DNA from: Tretioscincus oriximinensis
Lineage: Eukaryota; Chordata; Lepidosauria; Squamata; Gymnophthalmidae
Assembly (NCBI GenBank): GCA_022410635.1
Contig: JAJVDF010000210.1
Span: forward strand, 1,464,967-1,528,966
Length of the DNA: 64,000 nucleotides
Direction of reading: 5' to 3'
Positions 10,996 through 21,150 of the stretch are shown one piece after another. Numbering within the stretch: the first letter of the stretch is position 1; each line of letters begins with the position of its first letter. The notes below the pieces were generated by a model. It was given only the letters and a program-made list of their open reading frames with translations. It was not told the DNA's origin and searched no databases. Both the position numbers and the translations under genes were made by a program.

Positions 10996-12295
10996 CTCAG
11001 CATGCATTATTACACCTATGTAGGGACAAGTGTGTGTGCACTACTGATACTTCACACTAATGAAATATCCAGATGTGTGCCACTTTTCTCATGCTGCTGC
11101 TAAAGCAATTTGGATTTTAAATACAATCCCAGAGGAATTTTACTGTGGAATATCACTGAACACCAAGACTTTCTATGGCATTATCCTTATTTCACCTACC
11201 TTGCAGTCTTTGCTGCCTCTATGCAAAAAAGCAAATAAAGAAAAATCAGAATAAGACACGATCAGTTTAAAAAAAAAATGGAAATGATTCTGGGAAAGAT
11301 ACTAATGGATGCTTGTATGACTAGTGCCTGCAAATAGGGTGTCTGATAGCTTTGCGGGGAGAGAGAAAGAATAAAAAGAGGGCATATGAAATAGCTATGG
11401 ATTATGAATGAGGCATTCAGCATCATGGAGAGAATATGATTACAAAAATCAAGGAACTAACTTACAGGGAGATAGAACAAGCTGAGTGTGGCAGGATCTT
11501 TGATTGGGCAAAGCGGCTGATGAATTGAGTCAGGCAGAGATTCATCAGCGGGGAATAAAAAGTGTGGAATTGGAGTTGCAGAGCCAAGGAAGGTAAAAGT
11601 CAGCCTTTGATAGTGTCAAGAACTGTGCTAAGTCACTCTGTCTCCTCTCCAGTGTCATCAAGGCAGCAGATGGCAAAGTGCTAATGAAGCTGCAGAACAT
11701 CTGAAACTGCTTCAAAGAGCACCTTGCAAATTGCNCGGAGCAGCAAAGGATGGCCTCGTGAAGGGTTATGTTCTCAGCTTTAGGCAAGGTTTGCCCCAGC
11801 CTAAAATGAGCCATTACTCACTTTTACTTTGATCTCATGGGCACCTTTTAACCTCATTTAACCTCTCGCTCTGATCCGGCTGCCTCTGCTGCTACGGTGT
11901 CTTCATGTTGCACACCTATGGAACAAATGTCAAGTATTACTATTGATATTAGGGTGACTAGCATTTTTAATTGACTCACTAATCACTGGCATTTTGAACT
12001 AACCAGAGCAACCAAGAAAATGAATATATCCCTGCTGTTTACTGAAATCATAACTGTTAAGCATAAAGTGAAAAAAAGAGNCACTTTNNNNAAAAAAAAA
12101 AGGATTAAGGCAATTTCTATATGAGACTGAATCCACAAAATGCAGGGAGGTAGGCCAACAGTTCTCATAGACACAGTTCTGACATTGGAAGCACTTGTGA
12201 TGGAAGAGGACCAGGTCCCATCGCCACTTCTGGGCATCCTCCTTATCTCCATTTTGGAATGAGAAGGTACAATGGAATGGTGGCCCCTCTATGCA
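10996..12295. other. Unclassified DNA, no gene seen
   Basis: No coding exon or repeat family was recognised here. A short N run lies at about 12,088-12,091. Confidence 0.45.
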
Positions 12296-12297
12296 GG

Positions 12298-12602
12298 GGG
12301 ATCACATTAGAGGTAGTGGTAGCTAACGGCTTGGATTGTTTCAAGACAGGACTAGACAGGTTTATGGACACCAAGGGTATAAATGGATAATAGGATGGAT
12401 GTCTGGATGTTGCCTCCGGGATGGAGCAACAGGCAGGACTCCTGAAATACCATTTGCAGGGAGTCATGAACAGGTGCATATTTTGCTTTCCTCTGTTTGG
12501 ACTGCCCAGGTGCATCTAGTGGGCCTCTGTGTGACACGGAATGCTGGACTTGATGGGCTGTGGCCTGATCCAGTATGGCTCTTCTTATGTTCTTATGTTC
12601 TA
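12298..12602 (+). mobile_element. CR1-clade LINE (CTTATGTT-tail family), 3' end
   Basis: It begins in the ORF2 C-terminus (ANGLDCFKTGLDRFMDTKGING-like reading) and runs through the 3' UTR to GGCTCTTCTTATGTTCTTAT. It is close in sequence to the copies at 14,149 and 58,469. It is 5' truncated. Confidence 0.85.
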
Positions 12603-12703
12603 AAGAAGAGATTGGTATGGGAAGGTAGGAGAAACATCAGACTTCTTTTATGCAGGAGCAGGTAATTAAGAGACAAAGCCACAGAGAGCTTTAAACTATC
12701 TTT

Positions 12704-13110
12704 GGCTGCAGGCACACAACGTTTTCCTACCAGGATGTTACAACATCACGATTGCTTTGCCCCATGTGCCAGCGGAGTTTTCAGAATGCATCACAATCCA
12801 TCAGAAAAAAGGAGCAAGGAACTTGAATTTCCTGTTTGCTGATTCTTTCTGACATCTTTTCAAAATAGCCCATATTCCTATTCCAAGCCTTTGTGTGCCA
12901 ATTAATTAATGAGAGAAGGCAGGATCCTGTGAGAAGACACCAGCACAAGAATCTCATACCTAGTATTTAATTCCTGGTTAGTCGGTGCAGAATCTCATAC
13001 TGCGTATGCTCAGTATTTACTATCTGGCTAATTGTCTTGTCTGTTCCATGTGTATTGAAAGGTTTTCTAGTGATTTGCTTGTGAAAGGATGTATCACATA
13101 TGCCTGGGCT
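12704..13110 (+). repeat. Unnamed interspersed repeat (family X), copy 1
   Basis: It begins GGCTGCAGGCACAC and contains TTTGCTGATTCTTTCTGA, a cluster around TGCGTATGCTCAGTATTTA, and CTGGCTAATTGTCTTGTCTG. The same blocks, in the same order, occur at 47,303-47,590 and, reversed, at 24,985-25,325. No coding potential is seen. The GGCTGC end is shared with the Harbinger-like elements in this window. Confidence 0.6.
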
Positions 13111-13221
13111 TGTGATCAAATTATTTTGGAACTCAATGCCATAGTTTTTAACATGTCATGTGGAAAAGACCTTTATCTAATAATGAGCACTTCCACAATG
13201 TTGCACTTTGGTTGATTCACT

Positions 13222-13578
13222 TTCATAACAACATAAGAAGAGCCCTGCCAAATCAGTCCACAAGCCATCGAGTAGAGCATTTTGTCTGACACAGTAGCCC
13301 ACCAATTACACTTGGGCACTCTTAACCAGAAGAAGGCATAGACTTCCTTGTTCTAAACTCTCTGCAAATAGTATTACAGGAATACTTCCTGTTGCCCAGA
13401 GACAGTGTTAAGGTATCTTAAGGCTACCCAGTTGCTAGCTACCATCACCTCTTTTGGAAGTGAATTCTACAAACCAATGACCCTCTAGAAAAAANCCCAT
13501 CAAACCTTCCCCTTATCTGTTCTAACTCTTTTTCCCATCAACTTCCAAGAGTGCCTCCTGGTGCCCTTTCATCTGGCT
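13222..13578 (-). mobile_element. CR1-clade LINE (CTTATGTT-tail family), old copy
   Basis: It has the reversed tail (ATAACAACATAAGAAGAGCC) followed by a decayed 3' UTR and ORF2 C-terminus in minus orientation. Much more diverged than the 58.5-kb copy. Confidence 0.7.
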
Positions 13579-13946
13579 GTGACACAAATTGGTTAGAGTG
13601 GGAAGGGGCTGAGTGTGGCTTGGATCTCATAGCAGACCTCTTCTGTCCTACTGGCCAAGCCAATCTGATGACTGCCAACACTTGATGANCTGCCATCAAC
13701 TGGAGGCTGATTTTTCAAGTTGTCCATATTGCTCAGATATCCAGCTACTTCCATTTTCACAACATTCACATGACTGCTAAGAATCAAATAAATAATATGG
13801 GGATCTGGCCCATATTAGGGTTGTATGATGCCCTTGTGCAGTCATTTGCTTTAACATTGCTTTTAGTTTACAGGCAACAAACAATAAATCGTGGAATTAC
13901 CTACTTTGGGTTTTATAATGATAAAAGCAATAACAAATATTAATAT

Positions 13947-14148
13947 GTCCAGCAAAGGAGCTAGTAGCACTTAGAGACTAACAGGAGAAAAGTAGGTGGC
14001 ATAGGCTTTCGTAGACACGTTTACTTCTTATTAATTTCGTGTCTACAAAAGCTTATGCCAGCTACTTTTCTACTGTTACTCTCTAAGTGCTTCTAGCCCC
14101 TTTGCTGGACTTTCTACTAGACTAACATGGCTATTTCTCTGAAATATT
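13947..14148 (+). mobile_element. Penelope-like element terminal repeat, inverted arms
   Basis: Two 73-bp arms (13,947-14,019 and 14,038-14,110) are reverse complements at about 66 of 73 positions around an 18-bp loop. Blocks such as AGCTTATGCC, TCTCTAAGTGC and, after the second arm, AGACTAACATGGCTATTTCT match the 3' ends of vertebrate Penelope-like elements (GCTTATGC, TCTCTAAGGTGC, GACTAACACGGCT). These elements are known for terminal repeats in inverted arrangement. No reverse transcriptase remains. Confidence 0.7.
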
Positions 14149-14466
14149 AAGAACATAAGAACATAAGAAGAGCCACACTGGATCAGGCCACAGCCCATCA
14201 AGTCCAGCATTCTGTGTCACACAGAGACCCACCAGATGTCCGAACAGAGGAAAGCAAAATATGCTCCTGTTCATGACTCCCTGCAAAGGGCATTTCAGGA
14301 GTCCTGCCTGTTGCTCCATCCCGGAGGCAACATCCAAACATCCATCCTAGTATCCATTTATACCTTTGGTGTCCATAAACCTGTCTAGTCCTGTTTTGAA
14401 ACTATCCAAGCTGTTAGCTACCACTACNTCTTCAGGAAGTAAATTCCACAGGCCGATTAATTTGGT
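14149..14466 (-). mobile_element. CR1-clade LINE (CTTATGTT-tail family), 3' end
   Basis: It starts AAGAACATAAGAACATAAGA, followed by the minus-strand 3' UTR and the end of ORF2. It is truncated at 14,466. It directly abuts the Penelope-like sequence, so one may have inserted beside or into the other. Confidence 0.85.
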
Positions 14467-15127
14467 TTTACAACTAGCTATTTTTTGCCACCCTGTGCAG
14501 ATGCTTATGTTGCACATGTCTGGTGTGGATCTTTGGGATAGAAAATCCCATTATGTAGCTATAAAACAACCCCCATTCTGATCACCCTAAAGCAGCAACA
14601 AGGACCCCTAGTTGCTCTGGAAATGAATAATCCTATGATTGGGATATAGGTTCTTCCATGGTCCAATGGTTCTTCATGGTCCCCCTGATCAGTTGTGGAT
14701 TCTGACAGTCCTGATCTACAGACAATTCCTNCAACTATGAAGGTATCTGACCAACCATTGCCTGCTGATGGTTCTGCAGTGTGCATTAATAGCCTCTCAG
14801 TTACATTACTAAAGTANGCTTTGAAAGGCATGCTCTGGAGACAGCTTGGAAGGCTTAGCTGAAGTTAAATAGAGCAGAACAATCCCTGTGTAAAATGCTA
14901 AACAGAAGTGGAGTGCTATAAGCACAACATGATACTGCTCTGTTTTTGGGGGGTGTCGATTAGCAGTTTGTTTCCACTTTCCGTTAAAAATGTTGCCATC
15001 ATCATTAAAAGTTGAAATTTATCTTGAGATATTCTGTGGAAGTACAGCTAAAACTAGAGCATCATTCATGGTGACCTTCCAGCCATGTAATAGCTTTGCC
15101 AGTGAGTTTAGACAGGTATCTACATTC

Positions 15128-15300
15128 AAGAGCCAGCCTGCTATAGGGGTAAAGAACACCAGTGATTCTGCACTCCTCCAAGAAGCCAGCTGGGTGACAT
15201 TGGACTATTTATAGTTCCTTGAAGCTCTTTTAGGCCCACTTATTTCACAAGGTGCCTGTTGTGAAGACAAGAATGGAAGGGTTATGTAAGAGGTAAGTTT
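15128..15300 (+). mobile_element. Sauria-type SINE (family A), head damaged
   Basis: AAGCCAGCTGGGTGACATTGG, GAAGCTCTTTTAGGCCCACT and CACAAGGTGCCTGTTGTGAA follow the SINE body order. The tRNA-like head is partly deleted and the tail is lost where L2 sequence begins. Confidence 0.65.
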
Positions 15301-15329
15301 TCACTGGTCAAATAAAGCTGTACAGTGTA

Positions 15330-15505
15330 GGCACCTGGCGAGCTTTAAGAGGGAGACTCTTCCAGAGACTGGGAGCCACCACAGAGAAGGCCTTCCTATA
15401 TGCCCCTACCCCTTGCTTCCCTGAAACAGTAGGAACTGCAAGAAGGCCTTCTTCTTGAGATCTTAATACACAGGCATATATATTTGGGAAAAGTCAGGGC
15501 CCAGG
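15330..15505 (-). mobile_element. L2-clade LINE, 3' part
   Basis: AGACTGGGAGCCACCACAGA, AGAAGGCC and GAGATCTTAATACACAGGC align block by block with the L2 copy at 45,100-45,290, in the same minus orientation. It is a short non-coding relic. Confidence 0.65.
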
Positions 15506-16924
15506 CTGTCGGGAGTTTTCTAAAGAGGCATAGGATATCATAACTGATGAGTATGGAGGAATGGGGTGTCTGAACCCATTGCTTGCCATCACAGCCAATT
15601 CACCATCAGGGTGAATTCACCAGCACATGACACCCAGGTGAATTTGTCCAGAGCCCCCTCCAATGACTAAAGGTGATTATTAAATACATTTAATACATTC
15701 AATGCATTTGCATTATACAATAAAGGCACTTTAAACAGACCCCCCCCCCCCAGGAACCAGGCCATAATCACACACTTTGACATCTAGCAGAAACAGAATA
15801 TTCTTAATCACTTCACAATTCTCTAGTCCATGCTTACCATAAACATATTTTATATGGACTTAGCTTTGAGCAATCCAGAATCATTCCAGAGGTCTGGAAC
15901 CATTTCTGCAGGAAGTGCAAAAGCTTTACTACAGCCTTTTTTGATTTCTACATGCCTGATGTTCCTTTCCCTTGCCATGACGCACTAAAAATATCACAAT
16001 AACATGTTTTCACCCAATTAGACTGGAAGGCAATTAGGCAAGCAAAATGCAGAGTGCTTCCAGATGAAGTTTTCTTCATATTATTTTGGCATATAGGATA
16101 TTTTACCTCATGTAATTGCAGGAATCTGGCTGTTGTAGCATTAGAAATGCACACTATTGTGTCTTTTCCCCCTTCTGGTACTTTTATGCTGATTCCATAA
16201 TGTGATGTCCCATCTTCTCCTCACGATCAACTCCTATAGATAGACCTGCAATATCTTCCTAGAATTCCAGCCTTCAGTGAGGCAGGGCATGCAAAAGCTN
16301 TTTTTCCTGCTGACTTTAAGCAGAAAAATACAGCTTTTCTGATTTTTAAAAAAACCTTGTGACTTCAAACCCTGGAATATTTTAAATGAAGTTTTTTCTT
16401 CTCTTTGTATTCACTCACTGGTAATGGGGGGGAGCAGCCAATGAGACATGAGAAACAGAGCTTCTTGGGAATTGTAGGCTCCCAGAGCCTTATGGGATTT
16501 GTAGCTAAATGCATGAGGAAGAGAGGGAATTTCCTCCTGTGNGTGGAAGAATGGATAAATCCTTTGTAGTAACATTTTTAGAAATTTCACTGTAAAGCAC
16601 GGTATTCTGGATGCTGTGACAGAATGTAAAGAATACAGCCTTTATAGTTACAGCTCCTTAGCAGTACAGCAGGCAGAAAAAAATTCTCCACAGCTAGCAA
16701 TCATTCCCTGAAGTATGAAAAAAAATGTTTCTGTTACCATTAATTGGACTATGGCTATCTTGAAGCCCTGATTAACGTGCATTGGCTGNCTAGTGGCTTA
16801 TTTGATGTGACTCCACTAAATATTGTTAAATGATTGAAAACCAAGAAGACATTCCTCTGCTTTTGGTTGATGAGACAACAATTGTAGTAATTGCACCCCG
16901 AACATTTGGCCATTGCTTACATCC
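15506..16924. other. Unclassified DNA, no gene seen
   Basis: No exon or RNA gene was recognised. Near 16,470-16,515 lie GGGAATTGTAG and GGGATTTGTAG boxes, discussed with the similar pair at 54,871. Confidence 0.4.
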
Positions 16925-17333
16925 TAGACTGACCAGATTTTCTAAGACCCAAACCAGGGTAATTAATATTAATGCTAATTTGCATATTCATAAATATGCA
17001 AATAACCCTGCAACATGCATTCCTTTCCAAAATTTCCACCTGAGAAATCGGTGAAGCATGTGAGAATACTTTTAAGTGTGCAAGAATTTTTTAATAGAAT
17101 TTTTTGAGTACATCTGAATTTTTAAATTTTTTTAAAGAGGGACAAGTACCTTCAGAAGCTGGTCTCAGATGCAGAGCCCCCTAGTGGTGCTGCACTGAAT
17201 TTCTTTCCAAAAAAAATATTCTTTAAAATTTTTTTCCTCAACAAAAACTGGGGAAATGGCACCCCCCCAGGGGAAGGCAGGGTAGACACCCCAAAACCAC
17301 CACCCCCAAAAAAGGGGGCATCTGGTCAGCCTA
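16925..17333. mobile_element. hAT-like element (TAGGCTGACC family), copy 2
   Basis: It starts TAGACTGACCAG and ends CATCTGGTCAGCCTA. It is flanked by TTACATCC on the left and GTACATCC one base off the right end, an imperfect 8-bp target duplication. It is longer (409 bp) than the other copies and its interior is not palindromic, so it may be a different deletion derivative or hold a second insertion. Confidence 0.55.
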
Positions 17334-17828
17334 GGTACATCCAATCTCTTTCATATTGCTTTCTGTTCTTAATCTCAATTCATGCTTTATGTAGCAGCTT
17401 CATTTTATGTTTTTAAACTAATGTGATATTCCCCTCATTTTAAATATGTGCGTAAACAAGTCGGTGAGTCTGTGCATAGAACAGCTTATGATAGTTCATT
17501 TTGATAACCTGTTGCACTTTTCTGCTCCTCTTCCAGTAAGGGCAAATTACCAATATTGATCTTGAAATTATCGTAAGCCTTTCAGCTCATATCTCAGCTT
17601 CAGCCTTCTTCATACTTGAAAAATGTTAATTTTGTCCTTTCTTCAGACAAAATGCTAATATATTGCATCTTCCTTGGGCTTGCTTTTAAAAAATTTCCTT
17701 GTACTAGGATTTGTTCAGTTATTTATTCACTTATGCCTCATCTAAAGCCTGAGGTCTTTTGAGTGCCTTACATTGATTCTGTTCCAGCACATACTTTGAA
17801 TCCATCTTCAGACCTGAATAACTATAAT

Positions 17829-17965
17829 ATTTTATTTATTTATTTACTTATACTTATTCCCTGCCTTATACTCAAAGGTCTCAGGGCAGCCAACAATAAA
17901 AACAATACAGAATTAACATAAAAAACAGTATAAAACAGTATCTAAAGGTGAGAAGAAAATAAGCA
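17829..17965 (-). mobile_element. L2-clade LINE 3' end
   Basis: ATTTATTTATTTAC, CCCTGCCTTATACTCAAAGG and TCTCAGGGCAGCCAACAATA have the structure of the L2 3' end also seen at 39,733, 40,740 and 44,940, all in minus orientation. Confidence 0.7.
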
Positions 17966-18081
17966 AGGGGAAATAATATTTCTTGGCTTAGTCCAGTTCT
18001 TCAGGACTGAAAATTGATTAAAAGTACATGCCAGGATAGCACCTACAAGTAAAATTACAGATTAAACAAGAATTAATAAGT

Positions 18082-18385
18082 ACAACTGGCTCAGTAGGCC
18101 AAGTGCCAGTCTTTCATCTGAGAGATGGGGTTTCAAGGCTTTGTGTTGGGCATGGAGGGGGGTGAGTGCTTTCCACTAGCCTGCAGCTCTAACCAACCCA
18201 ACTATTCAAAAGCAAAAATTGCAAGAAATTGCAACAAACTGTGACTAGATAAATGGGAACCATCACAGCATTGGTGGGAAAGGGAGAATGTAAGCCTTGA
18301 GGTGAAAAATAACCTTNTAAGCCACTCTGAGTCCCTTCAGATGAGAAAAGCAGGGTATAAAAACTCAGCTCTTCTATTTCTTAAT
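18082..18385 (+). mobile_element. tRNA-derived SINE (family B)
   Basis: It has CTGGCTCAGTAGGCCAAG (A-box region), GGGTTTCAAGGC (B-box region, damaged), GTGAGTGCTTTCCACTAGCC and GCCACTCTGAGTCCCTTC, and ends GGTATAAAAACTCAGCTCTT. Same orientation as all other family B copies here. Confidence 0.8.
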
Positions 18386-18479
18386 AAGAAGCATCATGGC
18401 GATTGCGTCTGCAGGACAGGGGGGGGAGGAGAGAACTGTCAGGAAGGTTCAAGAAAAAATAAATAATGTTTTAACTATA

Positions 18480-18800
18480 CAAATAAGTATAACAGATAGA
18501 AAATCAATAATGCATGCAGATTTGAATGATCTTCAGTCACCAGAGAAAAAAGAAATAATGGATCGGCTGATGGCCTGTCGACAGACAGTTTTGACAAGAG
18601 GATGGAAAGACAAGAGCAAATAGATAATCAGTAAATGGTATAAGTATGTTGTAAATATGTTAGAAGTAGAAAAAGCAAATTGTAGAATGAATAATGAAAA
18701 CAAGATAGATAGAGTTAGAATGTGTAAACAAAAATGGAGTACATTGGAGATTGTTGTACCAAGGTTATTTGTATAAGAATAAAGCATTCCTACCATATGC
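18480..18800 (+). mobile_element. L1-type LINE ORF2 C-terminal fragment
   Basis: The plus frame reads IMDRLMACRQTVLTRGWKDK, then a W-x-Y-x-YV-type block. This aligns with AMRAGHLVIARGWKERQKW in the well preserved L1 at 60,909-62,712. It ends with an AATAAAG-like 3' end at about 18,778. It is 5' truncated and broken by stops. Confidence 0.6.
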
Positions 18801-18865
18801 TTTATTGTTTATTTATTTCATTCCATTTCTATAGTCCTGTTTGGAATGCACCTGGACTGTAGAAA

Positions 18866-18888
18866 ACCAGTATGCAGCTAGAGTGTCA
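18866..18888 (+). mobile_element. SINE (family A) head, left part of a split copy
   Basis: ACCAGTATGCAGCTAGAGTG corresponds to the start of the family A SINE. The copy resumes at 20,754 with TCGGACTCTTATCTGG. The break carries TCA on the left and TCG on the right. Confidence 0.7.
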
Positions 18889-19231
18889 GGCTGCATTCGC
18901 ACTACACCTTAACACAGAATGGAAAGCGCTTTAGATGGATCCAAACTGAACCTGTTGTGGATGCTTAATTTCACATACATATTCACTGCGTGTTAAGAGC
19001 CGGCATAGCACATGTGTCGACTGCTGAATGCCTCTCACCTAACCGCAGAGGAAGCCAGAAAAACCAGTTCTTCTGGCAAGGGAGGGGGGAGAGGCAGCAG
19101 CTGACTGATGGCCTGCTTCCTGCTTTTGCTCAACGGGTGCTGCTCTGCTCCTCCGCCTCTTGCCCTTTGTCCCCCACCTCTCATGCCCACCTGCCTTTTG
19201 CCTCCCTTTCCATTCAGTGGCACCCTCTTCT

Positions 19232-19564
19232 CCACTCACGGAGCCCCATTGATCAGTGTGTATTGCAAATAATTTTTAGACAGGGAGGGAGGGAGGCAGA
19301 AACAAGGGGAACAATGAAGAGCCCCCTTTCCATTCAGTGCCACCAGTGGTGGTGGTGGCAGCAGGCAAGGGGCAGGAAGGGGATCGAAGGACATGAGACT
19401 CACCAGGTGGCCCAGCACCTGAGCGACCCTGCACAGAAAGCTGNTCTTTCCCCATCCAGGGTTTGCTGGAGACACTGAATGGAAAGGGGGGGGGCTTCCG
19501 TCTCCCTCCCTCCCTGGTTAAACATATTGTCAATACACACTGAGCAATGGTGCCCTGTGAGTGG
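19232..19564. repeat. Large inverted repeat inside the TIR element
   Basis: The left arm (19,232-19,339) runs CCACTCAC, then GATCAGTGTGTATTG, GGGAGGGAGGGAGG and CTTTCCATTCAGTG. The right arm (19,472-19,564) holds the same blocks reversed: CACTGAATGGAAAG, CCCTCCCTCCCTGG, CAATACACACTGA, GTGAGTGG. The spacer is about 130 bp. GGGAGGGAGGGAGG also suits a G-quadruplex. Confidence 0.75.
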
Positions 19565-19693
19565 AAAAGGGAGAGCTCATGTTAATTTATTCATGAAGTC
19601 ACTGACAACATGGGACTGGGTAGAAGATTGCCATGAAATGCACACACACACCCTCCCTGGCAAAAAAGTAAAATGAGATTGTGGTTGTGTGCG

Positions 19694-20172
19694 CTCCTGA
19701 CAATAGTCAAAACTCTAAACTTCCAGGCAGGCCCAAGCACTGCCTCTCCTGACAATAGTCAAAACTCTAAACTTCCAGGCAGGCCCATGCACTGCCTCTC
19801 CTGACAAAAGTCAAAACTCTAAACTTCCAGGCAGGCCCAAGCACTGCCTCTCCTGACNNNNNNNNNNNNNNNNNNNNNNNNNNNNNNNNNNNNNNNNNNN
19901 NNNNNNNNNNNNNNNNNAGTCAAAACTCTAAACTGCCAGGCAGGCCCAAGCACTGCCTCTCCTGACAATAGTCAAAACTCCAAACTTCCAGGCAGGCCCA
20001 AGCACTGCCTCTCCTGACAATAGTCAGAACTCTAAACTGCAAGGCAGGCCCAAGCACTGCCTCTCCTGACAATAGTCAAAACTCCAAACTTCCAGGCAGG
20101 CCCAAGCACTGCCTCTCCTGACAATAGTCAAAACTCCAAACTTCCAGGCAGGCCCAAGCACTGCCTCTCCTC
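19694..20172 (+). repeat. 52-bp minisatellite, about nine units
   Basis: The unit begins CTGACAATAGTCAAAACTCT and ends GCACTGCCTCTC. The unit boundary recurs at 19,698, 19,750, 19,802 and 19,854, then 19,963, 20,015, 20,067, 20,119 and 20,171: exact 52-bp steps on each side of the N run. Units differ at few positions (CTAAACT/CCAAACT, TTCC/TGCC). No coding potential is evident. Confidence 0.95.
19858..19917. other. Assembly gap of 60 N inside the minisatellite
   Basis: The repeat phase across the gap needs 3, 55 or 107 missing bases, not 60. The gap length is therefore nominal. Confidence 0.9.
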
Positions 20173-20753
20173 TTGATTTCTCATTGCAACAGCATCTAGT
20201 GAGGGCAGAGGCGTGCTTAAATACCAGCGCTGATGCTCCGCCTCTCCCTAGCTCTCATGCAGCCGGAGCGAGCATTCCTGGGGCAATTTTACCCCAGAAG
20301 AAAAGATGCCGCACCGGCTGCCTACTGGCCGTTCCCTTTGCCCCCAATTCCTGGACGCCCAAAGCGCGTTTCCAGGTATTTGTGGTTGTGTGCGCTGCTC
20401 AACCTTTGTGCAGAACGGGGGTCAGGAGGAACTGGCTGAAATTGTTACGACCGCAGCTGCCCAGCCTGGGAACACCCCTGTTCACTATTGGCTGGAGCTC
20501 CCATCTCNTCAAAGCTCAGCTCGACTCCAAGACTGGAGTGCACGCACATATGGGAGGGCCCATGAAGAATTCCATAGCTGGAGTACTATTAATGCAAATG
20601 ACAAAAAGGAGCAGCGGTGACTTTGGTCATGAAGTACAAAGCAGAAATGAGTGGTGTGCATAAAGATGGACGTGGGAGCTTTGTTTTTTTATGTGAATGG
20701 GGGTTGTTCGCGTCGCAGTTACACCCGTTTTTAGGTGTAATGCGAATGCGGCC

Positions 20754-20850
20754 TCGGACTCTTATCTGGAAGTCTCCTAATTCAATTTTGCACAAAGCCA
20801 GTTGAGTGGCTACGGACTAGTCACAGTCCCTTGGCTCACAGTTCAACTGT
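20754..20850 (+). mobile_element. SINE (family A) body, right part of a split copy
   Basis: TCGGACTCTTATCTGG, AAGCCAGTTGAGTGGC and GACTAGTCACAGTCCC continue the SINE begun at 18,866. The 3' part is decayed. Confidence 0.65.
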
Positions 20851-20911
20851 AGTGCTCTGATACCTACAAGAAATTCTCTGCATACATCCCTTTTTTGAAA
20901 GAGTAAAACTG

Positions 20912-21150
20912 ATAGCCAGTCTGGTCTGGTGGTTAAAGTATTGGGCTTTTATCTAATAGTCTCTCAGTTCATTTCTGCAATCCCACATAAAGCCATCTGG
21001 GCGACTTTAGCTAATCACAGTTCTTTAAAGTTCTCTCAATCCTACCTACTTCACAGGGTAGCTGTTGTGAAAAGAAAAACAGAAGGTCGTGTAAGGCACT
21101 TTGATTCCCTTCTGAGAAAAATAGGGTATAAAAATCAACTCTTTTTCTTT
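20912..21150 (+). mobile_element. Sauria-type SINE (family A), full length
   Basis: It starts GCCAGTCTGGTCTGGTGGTT, passes through AAGCCATCTGGGCGAC, CTACTTCACAGGGTAGCTGT and CACTTTGATTCCCTTCTGAG, and ends GGGTATAAAAATCAACTC. This is the most complete family A copy here. The pol III boxes are mutated, so it is probably silent. Confidence 0.8.

Larger units (their letters stand above)
18889..20753. mobile_element. 1,865-bp Harbinger-like non-autonomous TIR element
   Basis: The left end GGCTGCATTCGCACTACACC pairs with the reverse complement of the right end (GGCCGCATTCGCATTACACC), about 19 of 21 positions. The element sits inside a SINE: family A SINE sequence stops at 18,888 and resumes at 20,754, with a 3-bp duplication (TCA/TCG). 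A 3-bp duplication and short GGCTGC-type ends suggest the PIF/Harbinger group; this is an inference because no transposase or Myb-like ORF is present. Inside are a large inverted repeat (19,232-19,564), a 52-bp minisatellite (19,694-20,172) and GC-rich flanks. TGTGGTTGTGTGCGCT occurs twice, before the minisatellite (about 19,680) and after it (about 20,380). Confidence 0.7.

Noticed and set aside
18990..19478. 162-codon plus-strand frame over the inverted repeat
   Set aside because: Open frames occur on both strands over the same bases, as expected from GC-rich inverted repeats. No domain was recognised.
19694..20172. CRISPR-like array
   Set aside because: Units are directly adjacent 52-bp repeats without unique spacers, in a vertebrate genome.
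20184..20663. 159-codon plus-strand frame, rich in Pro/Ala, inside the TIR element
   Set aside because: It lies in a GC-rich part of a non-autonomous transposon, several overlapping frames are open at once, and no transposase motif is present.
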